Positions 51,655-60,177 of a DNA stretch of 64,000 nt are shown here, piece by piece. The stretch comes from Bacillus sp. FJAT-18017 (GTDB lineage Bacteria > Bacillota > Bacilli > Bacillales > Cytobacillaceae). The stretch spans positions 165,001-229,000 of the forward strand of contig NZ_CP012602.1 of NCBI RefSeq assembly GCF_001278805.1. The letters run 5' to 3'. The notes beneath the pieces are model-generated. The model saw only the letters and a list, made by a program, of their open reading frames with translations. It did no database searches and had not been told where the DNA came from. Numbering within the stretch: position 1 is the stretch's first letter; the number at the start of each line of letters is the position of its first letter. The position numbers and the translations under genes were made by a program.

Positions 51655-52599
51655 TTGCACGGAGTAGTTTGTTTGGGAGAGGCGCTTATTGATTTTATCC
51701 CTCTGGACCCGGATAATTTAACCTATCAAAAAGCCCCGGGCGGCGCACCGGCAAATGTTTCAGTTGGAATTGCCAAGCTTGGGGGAGCTTCGACTTTCCT
51801 TGGGAAGGTTGGAAATGATGTTCTTGGTCACTTTTTATTCGAGACGTTAACCGAATACGGAGTCAATACGGAATCGGTGTTGTTTACAGAGGAAGCCAGG
51901 ACGGGTGTCACGTTTGTAACCTTGGAGCCTTCAGGTGAGCGGGACTTCAGTTTTTATATCAACCCAAGCGCGGATAGACTTCTTAAGGAAGAAGAACTTG
52001 ACCCGAAGCTGTTTGAGAAAAATAAGATCCTTCATTTTGGCTCAATGTCATTAATCAGTGAGCCTGCCAGGTCAGCCACTCTCAAGGCAATAGAAATGGC
52101 CAAGCAAAAGGGGATGCTCATTTCGTATGATCCGAATCTCCGTCTAGGTTTATGGGATTCTCCAGAGCATGCTAGGGAGACTATTCTTGCCACTATCCCC
52201 AATGCAGATATTTTGAAGGTTTCAGAGGAAGAACTCGAGTTTTTAACTGGGGCAGGCAGTTTAGAAGAAAGTATTGCCCAATTGCCTGATTTACCGCTAA
52301 TAGTAGTCACTTTAGGTGAAAAAGGAAGCGTCTATTGTTTTAAAAATGAGATTGGAAGGGTTCCTGCAATAGTAAGCAAGGTGGTAGATACAACAGGGGC
52401 AGGAGACGCATTTGTTTCAGGGATTCTCTATTCAATCAATGAATCTGAAAAGGCTCTGGCAGACTATACTGATAAGGAAATCCAGGAAGTCATCCAGTTT
52501 GCAAGTGTTTCCGGAGGTTTAGCTACTACTAAAAAAGGAGCAATGACTGGCCTCCCGAATTTGCAAGAAATCAAAAATCGATTAAAGGAATTTAAATAG
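51655..52599 (+). CDS. scrK: fructokinase (PfkB family)
   Basis: A 314-aa ribokinase-family kinase that phosphorylates fructose released by SacA. N-terminal GVVCLGEALIDFIP, KAPGGAPANVSVGIAKLGG, and the C-terminal anion-hole motif DTTGAGDAFVSG. GAGGTG (51643-51648) directs initiation to TTG 51655; TTG 51637 is possible but overlaps the SD. 21 bp after sacA. Confidence 0.92.
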   Translation: MHGVVCLGEALIDFIPLDPDNLTYQKAPGGAPANVSVGIAKLGGASTFLGKVGNDVLGHFLFETLTEYGVNTESVLFTEEARTGVTFVTLEPSGERDFSFYINPSADRLLKEEELDPKLFEKNKILHFGSMSLISEPARSATLKAIEMAKQKGMLISYDPNLRLGLWDSPEHARETILATIPNADILKVSEEELEFLTGAGSLEESIAQLPDLPLIVVTLGEKGSVYCFKNEIGRVPAIVSKVVDTTGAGDAFVSGILYSINESEKALADYTDKEIQEVIQFASVSGGLATTKKGAMTGLPNLQEIKNRLKEFK

Positions 52600-52605
52600 T
52601 CATTA

Positions 52606-52640
52606 AAAAGGTGTGAACGTTTAATACGTACACACCTTTT
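52606..52640. terminator. bidirectional terminator between scrK and nagR
   Basis: AAAAGGTGTG-A-ACGT / ACGT-A-CACACCTTTT with a 5-nt loop, T-rich on both strands, between converging operons. Confidence 0.88.
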
Positions 52641-52645
52641 CCTTT

Positions 52646-53380
52646 TTAGCGTTTCATTTGAATCATGAATTTATAGCGGTCCGCCCGATACGATGAACGT
52701 ACATATTCAATAGGAGCCCCGTCCTTTAGAAACGTTTGTTGCTGAATAAGCATAATGGGGGAGCCTATATTTATCTTCAGAAAATTAGCCTCGACCTCAT
52801 TGGCAATTGACGATTCAATCACTTGGGAGGCATGGTCTATTTCGAGTTTCAATTCTTCCTCAAGGTAGGCATATACAGAGTTTTTTACAATTTGTTCTGT
52901 TAGGCCTTTGGCAAGGTTTGCTGATATATAACTTGATTCAAAGGCCATCGGAACATTATCAGCCAATCGGATCCGTTTAATTTCATATACCGGTCCATGT
53001 TCCTGAATACTGAGGTTGCTTGCAATTTGGACAGGAGCAGGAATAATTTCAAAAGAGAGTAATTGACTGGCTGGCTTTAGCCCTCTGGCAACCATATCCT
53101 CGGTAAAGCTTCTTAATCGATGGAGCGGCTGCTCAATTTTGCGTTCTGAAACAAACGTGCCTTTACCCTGCAGCCGGTGCAGATATCCATCATGTACAAG
53201 CTGGGTCAATGCTTGTCTTACAGTCATCCGGCTAATTTGAAATTTTTCTGCATACTCCCGTTCAGGAGGGAGCAAGGCACCGGGTTTCAGTTCTCCCTTA
53301 TCTATTAAATCCCGTATAAGCTCCTGAAGCTGATAATATATAGGGATGGGGGAATTCTTATTAATCATTGGCGTTTTCAA
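52646..53380 (-). CDS. nagR: GntR/HutC-family repressor NagR (YvoA)
   Basis: A 244-aa regulator: winged HTH (SPIPIYYQLQELIRDLID ... ISRMTVRQALTQLVHDGYLH RLQGKGTFV) and a UTRA effector domain. Downstream of nagA-nagB, matching B. subtilis nagA-nagB-nagR, where it responds to aminosugar phosphates. The start TTG 53380 is inferred from AGAAAGG upstream; ATGs at 53416, 53386 and 53368 are alternatives. Confidence 0.9.
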   Translation of the reverse strand: MKTPMINKNSPIPIYYQLQELIRDLIDKGELKPGALLPPEREYAEKFQISRMTVRQALTQLVHDGYLHRLQGKGTFVSERKIEQPLHRLRSFTEDMVARGLKPASQLLSFEIIPAPVQIASNLSIQEHGPVYEIKRIRLADNVPMAFESSYISANLAKGLTEQIVKNSVYAYLEEELKLEIDHASQVIESSIANEVEANFLKINIGSPIMLIQQQTFLKDGAPIEYVRSSYRADRYKFMIQMKR

Positions 53381-53446
53381 CTGCATCCTTTCTAATTGGA
53401 CTAAAAAAGGTTGCATTTCAATAAAAGGAAACAGGAGCCGGGAGAC

Positions 53447-54184
53447 CTAACTGTGAACCTTTAATCCGGCAATTGCAGCCTTATCAGCGATAATGGTAAC
53501 ATGTGGATGATGTTTTAAAACGGATGCTGGAAAACTTTCATCAACACTTCCTGTCAAAAGTCTTTTCAGGGCTTCGCTTTTTTGTTCTCCAGATACTAGC
53601 AGCAGAATCTCCTTACTCTTCATAATCGTAGCGATTCCCATTGTAATAGCCTTTGTAGGAACTTCCTCGCTGCTGTTAAAAAATCGCGCATTCGCTTTAC
53701 GCGTTGAAGGTGCTAATTGAACTACATGGGTCTTCGAATTGAATGATGTGCCAGGTTCGTTAAATCCGATATGGCCGTTAGCCCCAATTCCTAAAAGCTG
53801 CAAATCAATTCCTTGATGCTTAGCAAGCAGTTTTTCATAGGCCTCGCATTCCTTTTCTGCATCTTCTGCATCCCCACGCGGAATGAATGTGTTTGTCTCC
53901 TGTAAATCTATATGGTTAAATAAGTTGTCATTCATGTAGTAGCGATAGCTATTTGGATTTTGCCCAGATAGCCCAACATACTCATCTAAATTGAAAGTGG
54001 TGACCTGCTGGTATGAAGTGCCGTTCTTTTTGTGGTCCGCAGTTATCTTTTGGTAAACACCCAATGGCGTTCCCCCAGTCGCGAGCCCAAGCTTGATTTT
54101 TGGCTGGGCAATCACTTTGCCTATTATATAATCGGCAGCTAGTTGACTCATATCCTCGTAGTTATTGGCTTGTATTATTCTCAT
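53447..54184 (-). CDS. nagB: glucosamine-6-phosphate deaminase
   Basis: Converts glucosamine-6-phosphate to fructose-6-phosphate and ammonia. The 245-aa protein has GLATGGTPLGVYQ, TFNLDEYVGL, LLGIGANGHIGFNEPG and VSGEQKSEAL. ATG 54184 with GGAGGAG upstream; it starts inside the 3' end of nagA (23-nt overlap). Confidence 0.96.
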   Translation of the reverse strand: MRIIQANNYEDMSQLAADYIIGKVIAQPKIKLGLATGGTPLGVYQKITADHKKNGTSYQQVTTFNLDEYVGLSGQNPNSYRYYMNDNLFNHIDLQETNTFIPRGDAEDAEKECEAYEKLLAKHQGIDLQLLGIGANGHIGFNEPGTSFNSKTHVVQLAPSTRKANARFFNSSEEVPTKAITMGIATIMKSKEILLLVSGEQKSEALKRLLTGSVDESFPASVLKHHPHVTIIADKAAIAGLKVHS

Positions 54185-55391
54185 GGTGTTCTCCTCCTTT
54201 AACATAGGCCAGCTTTCCACGGCAGATTGTCATATAAATATCCCTGTTCTCATCAAGAATAACAATATCGGCATCTTTTCCCTTAGAAAGACTGCCTTTT
54301 CGATCAAAGATATTTAGCTGTTTTGCCGGATTAACTGAGGCCATTTCAATTGCATCTTCAATTTGGCAGCCAGAAAACTCTATAATGTTCTTTACCCCAT
54401 GATGCAGTTTTAAAATGCTTCCAGCAAGGGTTCCGTCTGCAAGAGTCGCTTTTCCATCGCTGACTGTTACATCCTGGCCGCCTAAATCATAATGGCCATT
54501 TTTAAGGCACTTTGCCCTCATGGAATCGGTAATTAAAATAATTCCTTTAGGCCCCTTCTGCCTGTAGGCTAATTTGACCATTTCTGGACGAGCATGAATC
54601 CCGTCGGCAATTAGTTCTGCCTTTAGTTCTTCTTTTAAAAATGCGGCTCCCACTACACCGGGTTCGCGGTGATGCAATCCTCTCATTTGATTGTACAAAT
54701 GTGTGACATGAGTTGCCCCAGCCCCAATAGCCTTTACTACATCATCATAGGTTGCATCGCTATGTCCAATTGAGGCAACAATGTCCTTTGATTTTAAATA
54801 TTTCACCAGGTCAAGGCCGCCTGGTAGTTCTGGTGCAAGGGTGACTAGTTTGATTGTATGGCCAGAGAGTGTTTCCCATTTTCTAAATAACTCGACATTT
54901 GGATCAATCATATGCTGGATAGGTTGGGCCCCGGCTTTTGTTTTATTTACGAATGGTCCTTCAAGATGCATTCCCAATACCTCAGCCTTACCGGGTGATT
55001 GATGATGTTTAATGTAGTTTTCTGCGTTGATTAACGCTCTTTCAATTTGCCGTTCTCCCTGGGTCATTGTGGTAGCAAGAAAGCTTGTAGTTCCCTCACT
55101 AGGGAGGGTCTGCGCCATTACATTTAAAGATTCAATGGTAGCGTCCATAACATCCGCTCCATTTGTTCCATGGATATGAACATCAATAAATCCAGGGACC
55201 GCCTTGAAGTTAGAGGGGAGTCTGAGTACCTCACATTCTTCTAGTGGTGTCAGGTTTTCCATAGTTCCCAATTCAACGATTTTTTCATTTTGTATTTTAA
55301 TGTACCCATTGTGAATCCATTTTTCATCGGAATAAATATCAATTCCCTTGAGTAACAAGGTGTTGGTAGTTTTGTTATCCATATTCTTCAC
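54162..55391 (-). CDS. nagA: N-acetylglucosamine-6-phosphate deacetylase
   Basis: Removes acetate from GlcNAc-6-phosphate, the step before NagB. ~409-aa amidohydrolase: PGFIDVHIHGTNGADVMDAT, EGTTSFLATTMTQ, HLEGPFVNKTKAGAQP, GHSDATYDDV, LITDSMRAK, GTLAGSILK. GTG 55391 (AAGAAGGG 5 bp upstream) is my choice; ATG 55382 and ATG 55415 are alternatives. First gene of the nag operon. Confidence 0.94.
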   Translation of the reverse strand: MKNMDNKTTNTLLLKGIDIYSDEKWIHNGYIKIQNEKIVELGTMENLTPLEECEVLRLPSNFKAVPGFIDVHIHGTNGADVMDATIESLNVMAQTLPSEGTTSFLATTMTQGERQIERALINAENYIKHHQSPGKAEVLGMHLEGPFVNKTKAGAQPIQHMIDPNVELFRKWETLSGHTIKLVTLAPELPGGLDLVKYLKSKDIVASIGHSDATYDDVVKAIGAGATHVTHLYNQMRGLHHREPGVVGAAFLKEELKAELIADGIHARPEMVKLAYRQKGPKGIILITDSMRAKCLKNGHYDLGGQDVTVSDGKATLADGTLAGSILKLHHGVKNIIEFSGCQIEDAIEMASVNPAKQLNIFDRKGSLSKGKDADIVILDENRDIYMTICRGKLAYVKGGEHHENNTSQ

Positions 55392-55431
55392 TACATCCCT
55401 TCTTAACACCTTCATAGTATCACCTGTGTTA

Positions 55432-55449
55432 TATAGTTGTCTATACCAA
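55432..55449 (-). promoter_or_regulatory. NagR operator upstream of nagA
   Basis: The minus strand reads TTGGTATAGACAACTATA, a close variant of the NagR/DasR-type TGGTCTAGACCA element, 40 bp before nagA. It would mediate repression by the nearby nagR product. In the rest of the 55450-55772 gap I see no gene. Confidence 0.72.
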
Positions 55450-55772
55450 TTGTTGATTCATAAAGGGGTTCTGCCTCATAACCGTATTAAATCAAGTATT
55501 GATAAAGGGCTTTACTCCTGGATTATCTATTTCCCTTTTCCCGGAAGAAGAAGCGTAGTAAAAGGATAAAGATAATTGAGCCAATGGAACTATATTCTTA
55601 TTTAGACTGAGCACTATAAAGATACCACCTACCACTTCTGGTTTATAATTGAAACAAATGCAAGACCTGTTAAAATGAACAACAATGTTAAACGTTGATT
55701 CATCTCTTTTTATTTGATTGATAGTAGGATAACAGGGGAAAGAGACTTTAGTAGAGTAGAGGGGGGGAAATC

Positions 55773-56711
55773 ATGATACGGTTTGAGAATGTGACGAAAA
55801 CCTATCCTAATGGTATTTATGCAGTTAGAAATGTTGATTTGGAAATAAGAGAAGGAGAATTTTTTGTATTGATTGGTCCTAGTGGTTCAGGGAAAACAAC
55901 CATGTTGAAGATGATAAACAGGTTAATTCCAATCTCGGAAGGTACGATCAGAATTCAGGATAAAAAAATCAGTGAGTACGATATCCATGAACTGCGATGG
56001 GATATCGGCTATGTTCTTCAGGATATTTCCTTATTCCCACACATGACAATCGAAGAGAATATCTCAATCGTGCCAGAAATGAAAAAGTGGGAACAGAGAA
56101 AAATCAGCCAGCGAATTGATGAATTATTGGACATGGTCGGGCTTGAACCGGATGTATACCGTAAAAGAAAGCCGAATGAACTGTCAGGCGGCCAGCAGCA
56201 GCGAATCGGTGTGGCAAGAGCCCTTGCCGCTAACCCTCCCATTATTTTGATGGATGAGCCTTTCAGCGCGCTTGACCCAATCAGTAGGGAAATGCTTCAG
56301 GATGACCTTTTGAAACTCCAAAAACAAATCAGGAAAACAATTGTGTTTGTCACCCATGATATGAAAGAAGCCTTGAAGCTTGGAGAGAGAATTTGCCTAA
56401 TGAAGGATGGTGAAGTAGTTCAAACCGGCACCCCACAGGATATCCTAAGAGACCCCGCAAATACATTTGTCCGTGAATTTGTCGGGATAAACGGAGATGA
56501 TCAGGTAAATGTATTAGAAGCGATAAAGTCTGTTGACGCTGAAGCCACTCTGAATGCACCCGTTCTCCCCAACACTGCCGGTCTTCCTGAAATCCTTGCA
56601 TTGCTATCGGACCATAGTCATATTGTGATAATGGAAAGTGGCACGGTTGTCGGGATGCTGGATCGGCAGTCGGTCATCCGTCTATTATCCCATCAGATGG
56701 AGGTGAACTAA
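55773..56711 (+). CDS. OpuC/EgtU-type ABC importer ATPase
   Basis: A 312-aa ATP-binding subunit: Walker A GPSGSGKTT, Q-loop YVLQDISLFPHMTIEENI, signature LSGGQQQRI, Walker B ILMDEPFSALDP, and a C-terminal single CBS-like segment (~235-305) where OpuCA-type proteins have two. It forms an importer with the following fused permease-binding protein (0-bp gap). SD GAGGGGGGGA. Confidence 0.9.
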   Translation: MIRFENVTKTYPNGIYAVRNVDLEIREGEFFVLIGPSGSGKTTMLKMINRLIPISEGTIRIQDKKISEYDIHELRWDIGYVLQDISLFPHMTIEENISIVPEMKKWEQRKISQRIDELLDMVGLEPDVYRKRKPNELSGGQQQRIGVARALAANPPIILMDEPFSALDPISREMLQDDLLKLQKQIRKTIVFVTHDMKEALKLGERICLMKDGEVVQTGTPQDILRDPANTFVREFVGINGDDQVNVLEAIKSVDAEATLNAPVLPNTAGLPEILALLSDHSHIVIMESGTVVGMLDRQSVIRLLSHQMEVN

Positions 56712-58229
56712 GTGGCCGCAATCAGTTCCGTGTTCGCTGACAGAAAAGACCAGCTTATAAGTGCGTTACTGGAGCATATTCAAATTTCGTTCATTGCTTT
56801 ATTTTTCGCTGTACTTATAGCAATTCCTCTTGGTGTTTTACTGACAAGAAAAAAACACATTGCAGAAGGAGTAATTGGAATCACGGCTGTTTTGCAAACC
56901 ATTCCTTCTCTTGCGTTGCTTGGATTGTTAATTCCGATATTCGGAATTGGTAAGGTACCGGCGATTATAGCCCTTGTTGCATATGCGCTTCTGCCAATCC
57001 TGCGGAATACCGTGACTGGAATCATGGAGGTTAATCCTTCCTTAATTGAGGCGGGTAGTGCAATGGGAATGAACAACCGGAGGCTTTTGGCAAAAGTTGA
57101 ATTGCCACTGGCATTGCCAGTCATCATGGCAGGTATACGGACTGCGATGGTATTAATTGTTGGTACAGCTACACTTGCAGCACTTATAGGAGCAGGCGGT
57201 CTTGGTGATTTGATCTTGCTCGGCATTGACAGGAATAATTCTGCTTTGATTATCCTGGGAGCAGTCCCTGCCGCTTTGCTTGCAATTTTATTTGACCTAT
57301 TACTTCGCTGGTTTGAGCGGGTTTCTTTTAAAAAATCAGTTGCTTCAATCGGAATATTTGCAGCCGTCGCGCTATTAATAGTGGCCCTGCCGCTACTTTC
57401 AAACCAGGATGACAAAACTATTGTAATTGCCGGGAAACTGGGGTCTGAACCTGAGATTTTGATTAATATGTATAAACTCCTGATTGAAGAAGAAACAGAC
57501 CTCAAAGTAGAGCTAAAACCGGGCCTCGGAAAAACTTCCTTTTTATTTAATGCCCTTAAAAGTGGAAGCATTGACCTTTATCCGGAATTTACAGGAACAG
57601 CCATTTCAGAATTTCTGAAAGAAACTGCAGTTAGTACAGATGCCAAAGAAGTGTACAGTCAGGCAAAAGAAGGCATGAAGGAACAGTTCGATATGGAGCT
57701 GTTGGAGCCGATGGCTTATAACAATACATATGCACTTGCTGTCCCTGCCCGGCTGGCAGAAGAGCATAAACTGCAAACCATTTCAGATCTTGGCCAAATT
57801 TCCAAAATTATAAAAGCTGGTTTCACCCTTGAATTTGCAGACCGCGAGGATGGGTACAAGGGCATCCAAAGATTGTATGGCCTCGAATTCCCGAATGTCG
57901 TGACAATGGAACCGAAGCTAAGGTATGGGGCAATTGAAAGTGGCGAAATCAATTTAGTCGACGCCTATTCAACCGACAGTGAACTGCAGCAGTATAACCT
58001 CAAAGTGCTTGAGGATGACAAAACGCTTTTCCCTCCCTATCAGGGAGCACCTCTATTAAAAGCTAAAACTCTGGAAGAACATCCCGAGCTAGCCAAAGCT
58101 CTCAACAAGCTTGCAGGAAAAATCAGTGACGATGAAATGCGGGCTATGAACTATCAAGTCAATGCCGAGGGAAAAAGCCCTGAAGAAATCTCCAGAGAGT
58201 ATTTAAAAAAAGAAGGCTTAATTAAATAA
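56712..58229 (+). CDS. ABC importer permease fused to substrate-binding domain (EgtU/BilE-like)
   Basis: A 505-aa fusion: ~6 TM permease (residues ~1-230, EAA-like loop EAGSAMGMNNRRLLAKVELP) and an extracellular OpuAC-type binding domain (~238-505, VIAGKLGSEPEILINMYKLL ... KSGSIDLYPEFTGTAI). The domain order and length match Listeria BilEB and streptococcal EgtUBC, described respectively as bile exclusion and ergothioneine uptake; choline or betaine uptake is the alternative. GTG start with GGAGGTG upstream. Ligand cannot be decided by eye. Confidence 0.85.
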   Translation: MAAISSVFADRKDQLISALLEHIQISFIALFFAVLIAIPLGVLLTRKKHIAEGVIGITAVLQTIPSLALLGLLIPIFGIGKVPAIIALVAYALLPILRNTVTGIMEVNPSLIEAGSAMGMNNRRLLAKVELPLALPVIMAGIRTAMVLIVGTATLAALIGAGGLGDLILLGIDRNNSALIILGAVPAALLAILFDLLLRWFERVSFKKSVASIGIFAAVALLIVALPLLSNQDDKTIVIAGKLGSEPEILINMYKLLIEEETDLKVELKPGLGKTSFLFNALKSGSIDLYPEFTGTAISEFLKETAVSTDAKEVYSQAKEGMKEQFDMELLEPMAYNNTYALAVPARLAEEHKLQTISDLGQISKIIKAGFTLEFADREDGYKGIQRLYGLEFPNVVTMEPKLRYGAIESGEINLVDAYSTDSELQQYNLKVLEDDKTLFPPYQGAPLLKAKTLEEHPELAKALNKLAGKISDDEMRAMNYQVNAEGKSPEEISREYLKKEGLIK

Positions 58230-58268
58230 CACAACTGTTTGTGCTTGAAGATCTCCCATAGAAATGCA

Positions 58269-58300
58269 AAAAGAAAACTCGCCGTGGCGAGTTTTCTTTC
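58269..58300. terminator. bidirectional terminator after the ABC importer
   Basis: AAAGAAAACTCGCC / GGCGAGTTTTCTTT around a 2-nt centre, between converging genes. Confidence 0.88.
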
Positions 58301-58338
58301 ATATCCAAAACAAGTGCTATTTACCCAAATGTCAAAAC

Positions 58339-58971
58339 CTATTCACTTTTGATGACATTACCTTCTGCTGGGATTTGGTGTTCCTTCAGTAGCCGGGCAA
58401 AATGAAGCAAATTGTGGGCCATAATCTTTACGTGCTGCATTGTAAACTCGTTTTGGTTTCCATTTGCTTCAATGAATGAAGGCCCGGGCCCTGCTTCGCC
58501 TACCCAATACGTATCGACATTCGGAGGTATGGTGAACCCGATATGGGATAGTGCATAAATCAAATAGCTGGAGACGTTTTTCCCGCCATCTTCATTACCA
58601 GTGACGACCACACCACCAACTTTGTTATAGTAAATGTATTGGCCTTTTTCGTTAGTAAGGCTGCTCCCGCCATATAGCCTTTCCACCACCAAGGTAGCAA
58701 GGCTGCTTTGTTCACCAAGCCAGATTGGAGATCCAATCACAAGAATATCGGCCTGCTTTACTTTTTCAAAAATAATTGGCCACTGGTCCTGGTTATTCAC
58801 TGCCTCATGTGTAATCCCAGAGCCAATTGAATAATCAGCCATTGTCAGTACTTCCGTATCAGCCCCGTTTTCCTCGAAAATCTTCACAGCCTCGTCAATA
58901 AGAGCACGGGTATTAGAAGTCTCCGAGCTATCCTTAAGACTGCAATTCAACACTAGAGCTTTAATTGCCAT
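58339..58971 (-). CDS. flavodoxin-fold NAD(P)H reductase family protein
   Basis: A 210-aa protein with a flavodoxin-like N-terminus (MAIKALVLNCSLKDSSETSN TRALIDEAV), VIGSPIWLGEQSS at the FMN-binding loop and VVVTGNEDGGKNV. It fits NADPH-dependent FMN reductases / flavodoxin-family quinone reductases. Monocistronic, AAGGAGG upstream. Substrate unknown. Confidence 0.85.
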   Translation of the reverse strand: MAIKALVLNCSLKDSSETSNTRALIDEAVKIFEENGADTEVLTMADYSIGSGITHEAVNNQDQWPIIFEKVKQADILVIGSPIWLGEQSSLATLVVERLYGGSSLTNEKGQYIYYNKVGGVVVTGNEDGGKNVSSYLIYALSHIGFTIPPNVDTYWVGEAGPGPSFIEANGNQNEFTMQHVKIMAHNLLHFARLLKEHQIPAEGNVIKSE

Positions 58972-59213
58972 GCTCGTTCCCTCCTTACATAAATACTCAT
59001 TCCCTAAGTGAACTTTTACAAACGGAGAAAACTTGAGGGTAGTTATGTGTTTGAATTGATTGGAAGAAATAAAGAGTAAAGTTTGCGGGCGGATTACTGG
59101 AGAATGTTACAGCGGTGATTACATACCCTGAAAATAATATAACAATTAAACTTTCATTCAACATGTGGACAACACCTGCGAAGGGAAGAAATTGAATCAT
59201 AACTTCTGCAAAT

Positions 59214-59253
59214 AAAAATGGACTTATCATATAAATGGTAAGTCCATTTTTAT
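59214..59253. terminator. terminator after the small minus-strand genes
   Basis: AAAAATGGACTTA / TAAGTCCATTTTT with a 12-nt loop, directly after the stop at 59255 on the minus strand. In 58997-59213 I see no gene. Confidence 0.85.
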
Positions 59254-59254
59254 A

Positions 59255-59380
59255 CTACTTGGTTTTGCCTTTTCCTGCTTCTTCAGCCAGCTGTTCGAAG
59301 GATTTAACCTTCCCATGCGGATTTTGGGATTCCTTTCTCGTTTCCCATTGCCTTTCTTTTTGCGATTTGGATTGAGTCAT
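59255..59380 (-). CDS. small conserved-looking 41-aa protein
   Basis: ATG with GAGGAG 9 bp upstream and a terminator 2 bp after the stop. The product MTQSKSQKERQWETRKESQN followed by PHGKVKSFEQLAEEAGKGKT and K is charged, soluble and Cys-free. It resembles a family of ~40-residue Bacillus proteins with an NPHGKVKS motif that I recall as DUF6254, but I cannot confirm this. Function unknown; probably co-transcribed with the next small gene, 29 bp upstream. Confidence 0.65.
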   Translation of the reverse strand: MTQSKSQKERQWETRKESQNPHGKVKSFEQLAEEAGKGKTK

Positions 59381-59409
59381 ATGATAGAGCTCCTCGCTAT
59401 TTTAGTTAA

Positions 59410-59577
59410 TTATGCATCCTGATTGGTATAGGCTCGTTGTTCTTTATCTTTTTCCTTTTTAGCACGGTTTGCATTGGCACTTCCAAACTCTTTTCCAAAC
59501 TCTGTATCTTTCTTGCTTGAATCAAATCCTTGCTTGTTTTTTTGCTGTGGGTCATTCTTCTTTGTACGCTTTGCCAT
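59410..59577 (-). CDS. small 55-aa protein with SASP-gamma-like motif
   Basis: ATG with AAGGAGG 7 bp upstream. Sequence MAKRTKKNDPQQKNKQGFDS, then FGKEFGSANANRAKKEKDKE. The FGxEF(G)SxxAxxxxK pattern recalls gamma-type small acid-soluble spore proteins (FGTEFASET repeats), but there is only one copy and identity is partial. A storage or spore-associated role is a guess. First of a two-gene unit on the minus strand. Confidence 0.6.
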   Translation of the reverse strand: MAKRTKKNDPQQKNKQGFDSSKKDTEFGKEFGSANANRAKKEKDKEQRAYTNQDA

Positions 59578-59630
59578 GATTCAGCCTCCTTCTGCAACTT
59601 AGTATGGAAAAAGAAAAATGAAATATTCAC

Positions 59631-60177
59631 CTAAAGGAATCAAAAAACCTATTGGTGGGCTGAATAATAAGTAAAGAACCGTCTTTCAAAAAAGGAAGTT
59701 GACTTATCATGTATTTCTACAAAAAAGTATTTGAATTATTTAAATGAGATAGGGTATTTAAATGAAGAGTTGAATTACTTGCGGTAGGCAGTCTGATTAC
59801 GACATTTCACAAGAACCCTAAAAAGGAGTTTTTTAATCAAAATCATTTTGTAAACGGCCTTAAAGAATGTGAAGTAGGATATTTCCCTAAAAGTTGGCAG
59901 CCTACCGTAAACGAACAACAAAATTACTATAGATAATGAAATTGACGCATTCCTAATTTAAAAAATCGTATGAGTTGCGTCTTCTTTAGCATGGTCTTTT
60001 TTCCAGTTATAGAAGTTAATTTTCATGGTAGTGCCCCGCAAAATTTACAGTTGTTGGTTATATATTAATATCATTATCAGTTTAAAAGAAATGTATAGGT
60101 TTCCAAGACAAGTAAGTTGCAAATGTTATTGAACATTGCGAAAATTGTTTTAGTAAGATAATAAGGGGTGTTTTATT
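59631..60177. other. gap upstream of odhA
   Basis: About 550 bp of AT-rich sequence. I see an 8-bp inverted repeat CGGTAGGC (59782-59789) / GCCTACCG (59900-59907) 110 bp apart and no gene. The odhA promoter should be near 60110-60150, but no clear -35/-10 pair with good spacing is visible. Confidence 0.5.

Noticed and set aside
59709..59747. 12-codon frame MYFYKKVFELFK before odhA
   Set aside because: No ribosome binding site, too short, and no conserved context.
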